In this document: positions 43,153 to 50,818 of the stretch, in pieces
Layout: each line of letters opens with the position of its first letter
Position numbering within the stretch: the first letter of the stretch is position 1
NCBI GenBank assembly: GCA_039889245.1
Contig: JAZGVH010000002.1
Coordinates: 2,728,001 to 2,792,000, forward strand
DNA from: Dermatophilaceae bacterium Soc4.6
Lineage (GTDB): Bacteria > Actinomycetota > Actinomycetes > Actinomycetales > Dermatophilaceae
Direction: 5' to 3'
DNA: 64,000 bases
The notes under the pieces: generated by a model
Told to the model about the DNA's origin: nothing
The model's input: only the letters and a program-made list of their open reading frames with translations
Databases searched by the model: none
Translations under genes and position numbers: made by a program

Positions 43153-44036
43153 GACTGCTTCCTTCGGGTGCTTCGGGTGCTGCGGGCTTGTCGGGTGTCT
43201 CGGGCCATCGCCGCGAGGGCGATGCGGGCCTTGGTCGGGCCGGGCACCCGGACGCGCGTCCGGCGGATGGAGGCGGTGGGCGTGGCCCGCAGCCGCACGG
43301 CGAGCTCGGTGAACAGCGCCTGCGCGGCCATGACGGCGCGGCGGCTGTCGGGCGGCAGGCCACGGGCGGCCACCGCGGCGGCGGCGAGGTCGTCGTCGAT
43401 GTCGTCGAGGATGCGGTGCTTGTCGGCCTCGGTGAGGTGGTCGGGGTCGACCCCGGGAAAGTAGGCCCGACCCCGGTCGTCGACGTCGTCGGCGAGGTCG
43501 CGCAGGAAGTTGACCTTCTGGAAGGCGGCGCCGAGCCGGCGCGCTCCAGGGGCCAGGTCGTCATACGCACCGGGGGTGTCGCTGACGAAGATGCGCAAGC
43601 ACATCAGGCCCACGACCTCGGCCGACCCGTAGACGTAGCGCTCGAAGCTGAGGGGGTCGTGGTCGTGGACGCTGAGGTCGGCCCGCATGGAGTCGAAGAA
43701 CGGCGTGACGAGGTCGGCGCCGATGCCGCAGGCGCGGGCGGTCGACGCGAAGGCGTGCACCACCAGGTTGCTGCTGTAGCCGTCGCGCATCGCCTCGGCC
43801 GTCTCCTGCTCGAGGCGGTCGAGCACCACCCCCGCGCGGATCGGGTCGTGCACCCCGATGGGGCCGTCGACGACCTCGTCGGCCAGGCGGACCAGGGCGT
43901 AGACGTTGTGCACGCGCTGCCGGGTGGGCTGGCGCAGCAGGCGGCAGGCGAGCCCGAAGGACGACGAGTAGTGCGTGATCACCGTGACCGCGGCCGCGTC
44001 GGCGACGCGGTCGTAGAGCTCGGTGTCGTCGGCCAC
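43149..44036 (-). CDS. crtB: Phytoene synthase (CrtB/squalene synthase family)
   Basis: About 295 residues from GTG 44036, which has GGAGG six bases upstream; the frame is open to 44141. First Asp-rich motif ADEVVD (53-57) and second LRDLADDVDDRGRAYFP (the DLADD set) bind the Mg-diphosphates; YGSAEVVGLMCLRIF and GAAFQKVNFLRDLADD are further family blocks. It condenses two geranylgeranyl diphosphates to phytoene. The C-terminal tail contains a degenerate 9-base tandem repeat giving Ser-Thr-Arg units. No crtE or lycopene cyclase is in the cluster. Confidence 0.93.
   Translation of the reverse strand: MADDTELYDRVADAAAVTVITHYSSSFGLACRLLRQPTRQRVHNVYALVRLADEVVDGPIGVHDPIRAGVVLDRLEQETAEAMRDGYSSNLVVHAFASTARACGIGADLVTPFFDSMRADLSVHDHDPLSFERYVYGSAEVVGLMCLRIFVSDTPGAYDDLAPGARRLGAAFQKVNFLRDLADDVDDRGRAYFPGVDPDHLTEADKHRILDDIDDDLAAAAVAARGLPPDSRRAVMAAQALFTELAVRLRATPTASIRRTRVRVPGPTKARIALAAMARDTRQARSTRSTRRKQS
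43162..43206 (+). repeat. 9-base tandem repeat in the end of crtB
   Basis: Two exact copies of CTTCGGGTG (43162-43170, 43171-43179) followed by three degenerate 9-base units. In crtB (minus strand) they encode the tail ..RDTRQARSTRSTRRKQS. Confidence 0.6.
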
Positions 44037-44132
44037 GAGACCTCCGGTCGGCTGGGCATGGAAGATGACCGAGGTCGTCCTCGGCCCTTCGATTTTGTCA
44101 CGGCGGACGATCGCCGGTCTCGCCGGACCGGT

Positions 44133-44138
44133 TACAGT
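44133..44138 (+). promoter_or_regulatory. -10 box TACAGT, leaderless promoter
   Basis: Seven bases before the GTG at 44146; no ribosome site. Confidence 0.5.
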
Positions 44139-44145
44139 CACGCGG

Positions 44146-44625
44146 GTGTCCGGGCAGCCGCTGAGCCGTCGTCACCACCTGGGCACCGGGGTCGTCCTGG
44201 TGCTCGTGGGTGGGGTGCTCGGCACCCTCGCGCGCTACGGGGTCGAGTCGCTCCTGCCGCCGAGGTCGGGCTGGCCGTGGGGCACCCTCACCGCCAACGT
44301 GACCGGGGCCTTCGCCCTGGGCGTGCTGCTCGAGACCCTCGCCCAGCGAGGACCGGAGTCGCGGGTCGGGCGGCGCGTGCGGCTCTTCGCCGGCACCGGT
44401 GCGCTCGGTGGCTACACCACCTACAGCACGTATGCCGTCGAGACCGATCGGCTCCTCGCGGGCGGAGACGGCTTCCTCGCCGCTGCCTACGTCGGGCTGA
44501 CCCTGCTCGCTGGGCTCGGCGCTGCGGCTGCGGGCGTGTGGCTGGCGGCCGGTCGGCGGGTCGTGGCGCAGGGGCGCGAGCCGGTCGACCCCGACACCGA
44601 CCTCGGCGACGGCGGGGGCGGCTGA
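44146..44625 (+). CDS. crcB: Fluoride ion channel CrcB/Fluc, first paralogue
   Basis: 159 residues with four predicted helices. LVGGVLGTLARYGVESLLPP, GTLTANVTGAFALGVLLE (the conserved Asn in helix 2) and GALGGYTTYSTYAVETDRL (helix 3) identify the Fluc family, which exports fluoride. In most members the helix-3 stretch reads G-x-T-T-F-S-T-F; the two Phe box positions are Tyr here. An in-frame ATG far upstream would overlap crtB; GTG 44146, seven bases after TACAGT, is preferred. It overlaps the second paralogue (TGATG), so they probably assemble as a heterodimer. Confidence 0.9.
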   Translation: MSGQPLSRRHHLGTGVVLVLVGGVLGTLARYGVESLLPPRSGWPWGTLTANVTGAFALGVLLETLAQRGPESRVGRRVRLFAGTGALGGYTTYSTYAVETDRLLAGGDGFLAAAYVGLTLLAGLGAAAAGVWLAAGRRVVAQGREPVDPDTDLGDGGGG

Positions 44626-45026
44626 TGGTGCTCGCCGTGCTCATCGGGCTGGGAGGAGGGCTGGGCGCCGCCAGTCGTTTCCTGGTCGACGACCTCGTCA
44701 CGCGGCGCCGGGCCCGGGCCGGCCGGGTCGGCGGCGTGTGGGCACTACCGTGGGCGACCATCATCATCAACGTGAGCGGGTCGCTGCTCCTCGGGCTGCT
44801 GACCGGGCTCACCGCCGCCCGGGTGCTGGGCGGAGACCTCGCGGCGATCGCCGGCACCGGCTTCTGCGGTGGCTTCACGACCTTCAGCACGGCGACGGTG
44901 GAGACGCTGCGGCTGGCGCAGCGCCGCGAGTCGCCGCTCGCCGCGCTCAACGCGATCGGGACGACGGCCCTCGCTCTGGTCGCCGCGGGCCTCGGCTGGT
45001 GGGCCGCGGCAGCGCTGTCGCCCTGA
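44625..45026 (+). CDS. crcB: Fluoride ion channel CrcB/Fluc, second paralogue
   Basis: 133 residues with four hydrophobic helices. GLGGGLGAASRFLVDDLVTR, WATIIINVSGSLLLGLLTG (Asn in helix 2) and GFCGGFTTFSTATVETLRLA (helix 3 with one standard Phe of the Phe box) fit Fluc. The ATG is inside the stop of the first copy. Paired crcB genes generally form antiparallel heterodimers, whereas single genes give dual-topology homodimers. No fluoride riboswitch is evident; the first gene appears to be leaderless, which leaves no room for one. Confidence 0.92.
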   Translation: MVLAVLIGLGGGLGAASRFLVDDLVTRRRARAGRVGGVWALPWATIIINVSGSLLLGLLTGLTAARVLGGDLAAIAGTGFCGGFTTFSTATVETLRLAQRRESPLAALNAIGTTALALVAAGLGWWAAAALSP

Positions 45027-45412
45027 GCCCCGCCTCTCGACGGGCGCGAGCCGGTGGATCCGCCCGACCGGTGACCAGCCGGCGCGGGGCAAGAAAGTCG
45101 GCGTTGCTCGACCAGTACGTCGGTCGCCGTCTTCAGCGAGGTCGACCGGTCGTCCCCCCACGTGCGGATGGCCGACACAGCCCTGCCGATCGGCCCCGCG
45201 CCGGCACGCGACAGCTACCTGCGCGTCGACGCCGTCCTCGCTGTGGCGGCCGACTCGGGCGCTGGAGCCATCCACCCCGACCTGTTGCGGTGAGCGCCGG
45301 ACATTCCGGTCTCAAGAGGCTGCGAACGCGGCTGTCACCGCAACGAGTGGGGTATGAAGAGAGGGGCTGGGGGGGCTCGCTCGTTGCTCGCGCCTCACCT
45401 CTAGGAGAACCC
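45027..45412. other. Region between crcB and the lactonase gene
   Basis: No complete gene. 45117-45293 carries a biotin carboxylase remnant on the plus strand. The last ~120 bases precede the lactonase and should hold its promoter; TAGGAG at 45402-45407 is its ribosome site. No convincing -35/-10 pair is visible. Confidence 0.5.
45117..45293 (+). pseudogene. N-terminal fragment of a biotin carboxylase (acyl-CoA carboxylase alpha subunit)
   Basis: The frame reads TSVAVFSEVDRSSPHVRMAD, TALPIGPAPARDSYLRVDAV, LAVAADSGAGAIHPDLLR and stops. Biotin carboxylases of the acyl/propionyl-CoA carboxylase kind have (T)-V-A-V-Y-S-D-A-D-x-x-A-x-H-V-x-x-A-D-E-A, then I-G-P-A-P-A-x-x-S-Y-L, then A-I-H-P-G-Y-G-F-L-x-E-N. 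The match covers residues ~30-90 of that domain and ends exactly where AIHPG should continue; neither the start codon region nor the ATP-grasp core follows. Confidence 0.75.
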
Positions 45413-46222
45413 ATGCCCGGCGTACGACGTGTCGTCCTGCTCACCCTCGGCTGGGAGGAGCTGCCCAAGTCGGTCTCGGTCTACGGCGCGAGCGCTGACA
45501 TCGTCATGCGTGAGCCCGTGCCCTCGGTGCTGCTCGACACCGACGCGGGGTGGCTGATGCTCGACACCGGCTTCAACACCGCGCTGATCCGCGACCCCTG
45601 GCTGCACGCGAGATATCACGACGTGCCCGGCTACACCGCGATCCTGCCGGGGCCGGGGGAGCCGATCGAGGAGGCGCTCGACAAGGCCGGCATCCCCTTC
45701 GACGGCGTCAAAGCCGTTGCCCTCAGCCACTTCCACGTCGACCACGCCGGCGGGCTCAAGCTCTTCGCCGGCCGGGTGCCGGTGCACGCGCAGGCGCGCG
45801 AGCACACGTTCGGGTTGTCGGGTGACCCCTCCGTCGAGGCGCACGCGATCCACCGGGTCGACTTCGACGACCCGCGCATCGACTGGCGGCTGGCCGACGG
45901 CGACGCCGAGATCGCGACCGGGGTCACGGCGATCTCCACGCCGGGCCACACTCCGGGGCACCAGAGCTTCGTCGTGGAGATCGACGAGTCGGTCGGCGGC
46001 GGCGGCTTCGTCTTCGCCTTCGACGCGGCCGACCTCACGGAGAACATCGACGGCGAGCTGGCCATCGGTGGCTACATCGGCGTGACCCCCGAGGAGACGA
46101 TCGAGCCGATCCGGCGGCTGAAGTCGATCGCTGCGGCCAAGGGCTACCCGCTGGTGCCGGGCCACGACCCGGTGGTCTGGCCGGCTCTCACCGAAGAGCT
46201 GGCCACCCGCTTCACGCCGTGA
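45413..46222 (+). CDS. Metallo-beta-lactamase-fold hydrolase, AHL lactonase-like
   Basis: 269 residues, the size of AttM/AiiA-type lactonases. Metal-binding motif SHFHVDHAGG (His106-x-His108-x-Asp110-His111), a further His in STPGHTPGHQSF, Asp in FAFDAADLTEN, and a last His in LVPGHDPVV. The N-terminal LLTLGWEELPKSVSVYGASA and VPSVLLDTDAGWLMLDTGFN match the N-acyl homoserine lactonase group. ATG 45413 with TAGGAG. It could open acyl-homoserine lactones (quorum quenching) or other lactones; hydrolase class is secure, substrate is not. Confidence 0.87.
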   Translation: MPGVRRVVLLTLGWEELPKSVSVYGASADIVMREPVPSVLLDTDAGWLMLDTGFNTALIRDPWLHARYHDVPGYTAILPGPGEPIEEALDKAGIPFDGVKAVALSHFHVDHAGGLKLFAGRVPVHAQAREHTFGLSGDPSVEAHAIHRVDFDDPRIDWRLADGDAEIATGVTAISTPGHTPGHQSFVVEIDESVGGGGFVFAFDAADLTENIDGELAIGGYIGVTPEETIEPIRRLKSIAAAKGYPLVPGHDPVVWPALTEELATRFTP

Positions 46223-46574
46223 CTTCCGCTGGTTGCGTCAGATGCGCTCTTTCTGCCGGTGGACAGGGCACAGACGGGCACTCCCGGCGCAACAAGTGGA
46301 CGGGGGTGGTGTCGGCGAGCGACTGCCTACTGTCGGAAGAAGGTGCAGGGGAGGCCCCCGTGACGGAAGGTCCACGTGTCGTACCCGCGACGGGGTCCGG
46401 TAGGGTACTCCGCTCGTTGTCGATGAAACTTTGGGCGTAGGGCCTTCGACGCCACAGCCTTCGGTGTCTGTGGGGCTTTGGATACCAAACGCAGCCGGAT
46501 GCCGTTGACGAGGCCCTCGGCGGAATGCAACGATACCCATTGACATCAAACCAAGTCCAAGGGAGGCCTGACGC
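46223..46574. other. 352-base control region ahead of the polyol operon
   Basis: No gene. It contains a short inverted repeat TTTGG-ATA-CCAAA at 46477-46489, a CCACAG/CTGTGG pair (46452-46457 and 46468-46473) that could form a hairpin, and a plausible promoter (TTGACG at 46505-46510, AACGAT at 46529-46534, 18-base spacing). The AAACCAAG-type motifs near 46547-46556 and the CCAAA palindrome are candidate binding sites for the DeoR regulator encoded at the end of the operon. Confidence 0.45.
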
Positions 46575-47933
46575 GTGACCGGCTCGCAGGTCGTCGTGGG
46601 CCTCGACGTCGGCACGACGTCGGCCAAGGCCCTGGTGATGTCGACCGACGGGCTGGAGCTGGCGGTCGGTCGTGCCCCGACGCTCTGGCACCAGACGCGC
46701 GACGGTGTCGAGGCCGACCCCGACACCATCGCCGCAGCCGCCGAGCAGGCCCTCGGCGAGGCGCTGTCCGCCGTGCCCGGGGCGCAGGTGCTCGCCATCG
46801 GCGTGGCCAGCATGGCCGAGTCGGGCGTGCTGGTCGACGCTGCTGACCGCCCCTTGGCGCCGGTCATCGCCTGGCACGACGCGAGGGACGCCGACCTGCT
46901 GACCCAGCTGACGCACGAGATCGGCGGTGAGCGGTTCTCGACCCGCACGGGCCTGCCGCTGTGGACGCAGTGGAGCCTGACGAAGCACCGCTGGCTGGTC
47001 GACCACCACGAGCCGGCCCGTGGTGCCGTGCGCCGCTACAACATCGCCGAGTGGGTCGTGCGACGACTCGGCGGTGACGCCGCGACCGAGCTGTCCCTCG
47101 CCTCCCGCACGGGGTGGCTGGACCTGGCCTCCGGGCAGCCGTGGGACGAGACGCTGGAGTGGTCGCAGGCCCCCCGCGCGATGCTCGGCGACCTGCGGAC
47201 GGCCGGCTCCTCGTGGGGGGCCGTCCCGGCCGACCACCCGTTGGTCTCCGCGCGCGGCGCCACCCTGACGGTCGCCGGGCACGACCACCAGGCGGCCGTC
47301 GTCGGGGCTGGAGCCCATGGCGCGGGCGACGAGCTCGACTCGTGCGGCACGGCTGAGGCGCTGGTGCGCACGATCCCGACAGGCCTGCCGAGCAGCGCCG
47401 TGGCGGCCCTCGCCACAGCCGGAGTGACCGTCGGGTGGCACGCCGTGCGCGACCGCTGGTGCGTTCTCGGCGCCACCCAGGGGGGTCTGGTGCTGCAGCA
47501 GGTGCTCGCTGACCTCGGCCTGCGCACCGAGGACCTGCCGGCACTCGACGCCGAGGCGCTGGCCGCCCTCCCCGGAGCCGCTCACCTGACGGTCTCGGAC
47601 GACGGGCACGCCGTCACCGCCACCGGATCGGTCAGACCCGCCGACCGATGGCGCGCTGCCACGGAGGCGGTGACCGCCCAGGCCGCCCGGCTCAGCGAGC
47701 AGATCAGCACGGCCACCGGACCGCGGGCCAACCTCGTGGTCACCGGCGGCTGGTCCCACAGCACCGCCCTCATGGCGGCCAAGACCGCGGCGCTCGGAGC
47801 CCTCGCCCGCAGCGGCGCGACCGAGGCCGGCGCGCGCGGTGCGGCCCTCCTCGCCGGCCTCGCCCACGGCACCTACGCCTCCTACGACGACCTGCCCAGC
47901 GCCCCGCTCTGGCCGCTCGCCACCACCACCTGA
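46575..47933 (+). CDS. FGGY-family carbohydrate kinase
   Basis: 452 residues, the FGGY family two-domain kinase length. VVVGLDVGTTSAKALVMSTD is phosphate motif 1; VIAWHDARDADLL contacts the sugar; AGHDHQAAVVGAGAHGAGDE has the catalytic Asp (GHDH); TGGWSHSTALMAAKTAALG is the second FGGY signature. It phosphorylates a pentulose, hexulose or polyol. First gene of the operon; GTG 46575 after GGGAGG. As the operon holds both this kinase and a PfkB kinase, this one likely adds the first phosphate to a ketose (inference). Confidence 0.9.
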   Translation: MTGSQVVVGLDVGTTSAKALVMSTDGLELAVGRAPTLWHQTRDGVEADPDTIAAAAEQALGEALSAVPGAQVLAIGVASMAESGVLVDAADRPLAPVIAWHDARDADLLTQLTHEIGGERFSTRTGLPLWTQWSLTKHRWLVDHHEPARGAVRRYNIAEWVVRRLGGDAATELSLASRTGWLDLASGQPWDETLEWSQAPRAMLGDLRTAGSSWGAVPADHPLVSARGATLTVAGHDHQAAVVGAGAHGAGDELDSCGTAEALVRTIPTGLPSSAVAALATAGVTVGWHAVRDRWCVLGATQGGLVLQQVLADLGLRTEDLPALDAEALAALPGAAHLTVSDDGHAVTATGSVRPADRWRAATEAVTAQAARLSEQISTATGPRANLVVTGGWSHSTALMAAKTAALGALARSGATEAGARGAALLAGLAHGTYASYDDLPSAPLWPLATTT

Positions 47934-47959
47934 CTCGACTCCCCGGAAGGTTCCCTCGT

Positions 47960-48811
47960 ATGCCGCTGGTCACCACCGCCTCCCTCGTCGAGCGAGCGCG
48001 CGCCGGGCACCACGGCGTCGCCGCGTTCAACGTGATCACCCTCGAGCACGCCGAGGCGATCGCCGAGGGCGCCGACACGGCTGGTGCTGGCGTGATCCTC
48101 CAGGTCAGCGAGAACGCCGTGCGCTACCACGGAGGGCGGGTCCGTCCGCTGGCCGCGGCCCTCTGCGCGCTGGCCGAGGAGTCGGCGGCACCCCTCTCGC
48201 TGCACCTCGACCACGTCCAGGACCTCGACCTGCTGCGCCAGGCGGCCGTCGCCGGGGCCAGCTCGGTCATGGTGGACGCCTCTCGCCTCGACTACGCCTC
48301 CAACGTCGCGGCCACCCGCGAGGCTGCGGCCTGGGCGCACGATCACGGCCTGTGGATCGAGGCCGAGCTCGGCGAGATCGGGGGCAAGGACGGCGCCCAC
48401 GCGCCGGGGGTGCGCACCGACCCTGACGACGCGGCCGACTTCGTCGCCGCCACCGGGGTCGACGGCCTGGCGGTCGCCGTGGGCAGCTCGCACGCGATGG
48501 TCGACCGCACCGCCGGTCTCGACCTCGACCTGGTCGCGGCCCTGGCCGGGCGCATCGGGCCACCGCTGGTGCTGCACGGGTCGTCGGGGGTGCCCGACGC
48601 CACCTTGGCCGCGGCCGTGGTGGCGGGCATCGTCAAGGTCAACATCGGCACGATCCTCAACGTCGCCTTCACCGCTGCCGTGCGCGAGCGGCTGGCGTCG
48701 GAGCCGACGCTCACCGACCCCCGCCGCTACCTCGGGCCGGCGCGCTCGGCCGTCGCCGACACGGTGACGGCGCTGCTCGCGGTGGTCGGCCCGGCGGGCG
48801 GCCGGCCGTGA
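47960..48811 (+). CDS. Class II fructose/tagatose-bisphosphate aldolase
   Basis: 283 residues. Class II landmarks: GHHGVAAFNVITLEHAEAIA, LHLDHVQDLDLLR (zinc-binding H-x-D-H), AELGEIGGKDGAH, VAVGSSHAMV (zinc His) and VLHGSSGVPDATLAAAVVAG with IVKVNIGT at the end (phosphate site). It matches the GatY/KbaY/FbaA group, splitting ketose-1,6-bisphosphate to DHAP and glyceraldehyde 3-phosphate. CGGAAGG precedes ATG 47960. Follows the kinase by 26 bases; overlaps the PfkB gene (GTGA). Confidence 0.92.
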   Translation: MPLVTTASLVERARAGHHGVAAFNVITLEHAEAIAEGADTAGAGVILQVSENAVRYHGGRVRPLAAALCALAEESAAPLSLHLDHVQDLDLLRQAAVAGASSVMVDASRLDYASNVAATREAAAWAHDHGLWIEAELGEIGGKDGAHAPGVRTDPDDAADFVAATGVDGLAVAVGSSHAMVDRTAGLDLDLVAALAGRIGPPLVLHGSSGVPDATLAAAVVAGIVKVNIGTILNVAFTAAVRERLASEPTLTDPRRYLGPARSAVADTVTALLAVVGPAGGRP

Positions 48812-49785
48812 TCGTCACCGTCACCGCCAACCCGGGGCTCGACCTCACCTACATCCTGCCGCCCCGCACCCACGGCACCCACGGCACCCACGACACCGAC
48901 GACACCGAGGTGCACCGGGCCAGCTCGACGACTCTCGAGGCCAGCGGCAAGGGCGTCAACGTCTCGCGCGCGCTCGCCGGCGTCGCGGTCGCCACGTGCG
49001 CCGTCCTCCCGGTCGCGGGCGGCACCGGCCGTCACCTGCGCGAGCTGCTCGACGCCGCCGGCGTCTCGTGCCGCACCGTCGCGCAGCGGGGGGAGACCCG
49101 GGTCAACACGACCGCGCTGCGCCCCGGGGGCGAGACCCTCAAGCTCAACGGCCCCGGGGCAGCGTTGTCGGCGCAGGAGCTGGCCGACCTCCTCGCTGCC
49201 ACCGAGGCGGCCCTCCAGCTCGCCGAGGCCCCCGGGCTCTGGCTCGCCGTCTGCGGCTCGCTCCCGCCCGGTATGGAGCCCTCTGCCGTGGCGGATCTCG
49301 TCGCGCTGGGGCACCGACACGGCGCTCGGGTCGCGGTCGACGCGTCTGGCCCCGCCCTCGCGGCAGCACTCGAGGCCGGCGCAGACCTGTTGGCGCCCAA
49401 CCAGATCGAGCTCGGCGACCTCGTCCCCGAGGGGGGGCTCGGGACACGGTCGCAGCCGGCGTCCGTGCTGGGGCAGATCGCCCGCGACCTGGCGCGCCCC
49501 AGCGGCGCCGAGCTGCTCGTCAGCCTCGGTCGTGACGGCGCACTCTGGACCGACGGGCGCCAGGTGCTGCACGGGTGGGGCCCGGTGCTGACCCCGGTCA
49601 ACACCGCAGGTGCCGGTGACGCGCTGCTCGCGGGGTGGCTGGTCGACGCGCCGACGCCGCGCGACCGGCTGGCGCGCGCCGTCGCCTGGGGCCGGTCGGC
49701 CTGCCTCGCCCCGACCACCGTCGACCCGCACCCCGGCCGGCTCGGCGTCGACGGCATCAGCGTCGTGCCCCTCACCGTCCCCTGA
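48808..49785 (+). CDS. PfkB-family kinase (1-phosphofructokinase/tagatose-6-phosphate kinase-like)
   Basis: 325 residues. Family start IVTVTANPGLDLTYIL, then EASGKGVNVSRALAG (G-K-G-x-N-V-A), LNGPGAALSAQELADLLAAT, GSLPPGMEPSAVADL, LLAPNQIELGDLV, and TPVNTAGAGDALLAGWL with the catalytic base Asp in the (D/N)TxGAGD motif (NTAGAGD). This groups it with FruK/LacC. A run THGTHGTHDTDDTE near residue 21, encoded by a 9-base tandem repeat, sits in the loop after the first strand and is unusual. It should add the second phosphate to a ketose phosphate. Confidence 0.9.
   Translation: MIVTVTANPGLDLTYILPPRTHGTHGTHDTDDTEVHRASSTTLEASGKGVNVSRALAGVAVATCAVLPVAGGTGRHLRELLDAAGVSCRTVAQRGETRVNTTALRPGGETLKLNGPGAALSAQELADLLAATEAALQLAEAPGLWLAVCGSLPPGMEPSAVADLVALGHRHGARVAVDASGPALAAALEAGADLLAPNQIELGDLVPEGGLGTRSQPASVLGQIARDLARPSGAELLVSLGRDGALWTDGRQVLHGWGPVLTPVNTAGAGDALLAGWLVDAPTPRDRLARAVAWGRSACLAPTTVDPHPGRLGVDGISVVPLTVP
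48867..48902 (+). repeat. 9-base tandem repeat in the PfkB gene
   Basis: CACCCACGG at 48867-48875 and 48876-48884, CACCCACGA at 48885-48893, and CACCGACGA at 48894-48902. In frame it encodes Thr-His-Gly units; a candidate length-variable site. Confidence 0.65.
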
Positions 49786-49795
49786 AAGGTCAGCC

Positions 49796-50818
49796 ATGTC
49801 ATCCATCACCCGTGTCATCGTCACCGCCGAGCACGAGGTCACCCTGACCACGGTCGAGGCGCCGCGCCCCCTGCTCGGGGAAGCCCTCGTGCGGTCGGTC
49901 CTGTCGGGCGTCTGCGGCTCCGACACCCACGCGCAGCACGGCCGTCACCCGCACATCGCCCTCCCCTACGCCCCGGGTCACGAGGTCGTCGGGGTCGTCG
50001 AGGAGCTGGGCGAGGACGTCACCGAGGTCGCCGTCGGCGACCGGGTGACGGTCGAGCCGACCCTGCCCTGCTGGCAGTGCAAGCAGTGCCTCGCCGGCCG
50101 GCAGAACCTCTGCGAGCGACTCACGTTCTTTGGCTGCGGCTACGCCCAGGGCGGGATGGCGCAGCTTTTCACCGTGCCCGCAAACCGTCTGCATCGCATC
50201 CCCGACGAGATGGACGACGTCACCGCCAGCCTCGTCGAGCCGCTGTCGACCCCCGTCCACGCGGTGCGTCTCGCCGGGCCGGTGGCGGGCCGGACGGTGG
50301 CCATCCTCGGCGCCGGGACGATCGGGCTGCTGGTGCTCGCCGTCGTGCGCAGCCAGGGCGCCGCCCGGGTGGTCGTCTCCGACGTGCTCGAGAGCAAGCG
50401 CGAGCGGGCCCTGCGACTCGGCGCCGACGTCGTCGTCGACGCGGCTGCGCCCGACGTCGTCGCCCAGGTGCGGTCGGCCCTCGGTGAGAGCGCCGACGTG
50501 GTCTTCGACTGCGTGGCGATCCAGTCGACCGTCGACCAGGCCGTCGACCTGGCCCGCAAGGCCGGCACGGTCGTGATCGTCGGGGTCCCGTCCGAGCCGG
50601 TCACCCTCGACCTGCCGGTGGTGCAGGACGAGCAGGTGCGGGTGCAGGGTGCCGCGACCTATCTGCCGGAGGACTACGCCGCGAGCATCGAGATGCTGCT
50701 CTCGGGGGCCGTGCGCAGTGACGACATCGTCACCGCCACCTTCCCCCTCGAGCAGGTCGCTGAGGCCTTCGCCGCGTCGACCAGCGGCGACCAGGTCAAG
50801 GTGCTCGTCCGACTATGA
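49796..50818 (+). CDS. Zinc-dependent alcohol/polyol dehydrogenase
   Basis: 340 residues, medium-chain dehydrogenase. Catalytic zinc ligands in LSGVCGSDTHAQHG and APGHEVVGVVEELG; structural-zinc cysteines in CWQCKQCLAGRQNLC; Rossmann motif ILGAGTIGLLVLAV; VVVSDVLESKRERALRLGAD carries the acidic residue favouring NAD. Relatives are sorbitol, threonine and galactitol-1-phosphate dehydrogenases. AAAGGT precedes ATG 49796; the stop overlaps the DeoR start (ATGA). It should oxidise a polyol to the ketose that enters the kinase-kinase-aldolase sequence. Confidence 0.9.
   Translation: MSSITRVIVTAEHEVTLTTVEAPRPLLGEALVRSVLSGVCGSDTHAQHGRHPHIALPYAPGHEVVGVVEELGEDVTEVAVGDRVTVEPTLPCWQCKQCLAGRQNLCERLTFFGCGYAQGGMAQLFTVPANRLHRIPDEMDDVTASLVEPLSTPVHAVRLAGPVAGRTVAILGAGTIGLLVLAVVRSQGAARVVVSDVLESKRERALRLGADVVVDAAAPDVVAQVRSALGESADVVFDCVAIQSTVDQAVDLARKAGTVVIVGVPSEPVTLDLPVVQDEQVRVQGAATYLPEDYAASIEMLLSGAVRSDDIVTATFPLEQVAEAFAASTSGDQVKVLVRL

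Noticed and set aside
41492-43570. N-terminal extension of the P450 frame
   Set aside because: It runs out of frame through crtI; the P450 start at 41491 is coupled to the crtI stop and begins a normal P450 N-terminus.
44090-44145. Fluoride riboswitch upstream of crcB
   Set aside because: The -10 box at leaderless distance leaves no leader, and no crcB-motif aptamer pattern was seen.
43188-44624. Plus-strand frame in front of the second crcB
   Set aside because: Antisense to crtB and out of frame with the first crcB; the second crcB starts at 44625.
48867-48902. CRISPR-like repeats
   Set aside because: Contiguous 9-base coding repeats without spacers; no cas genes in the window.
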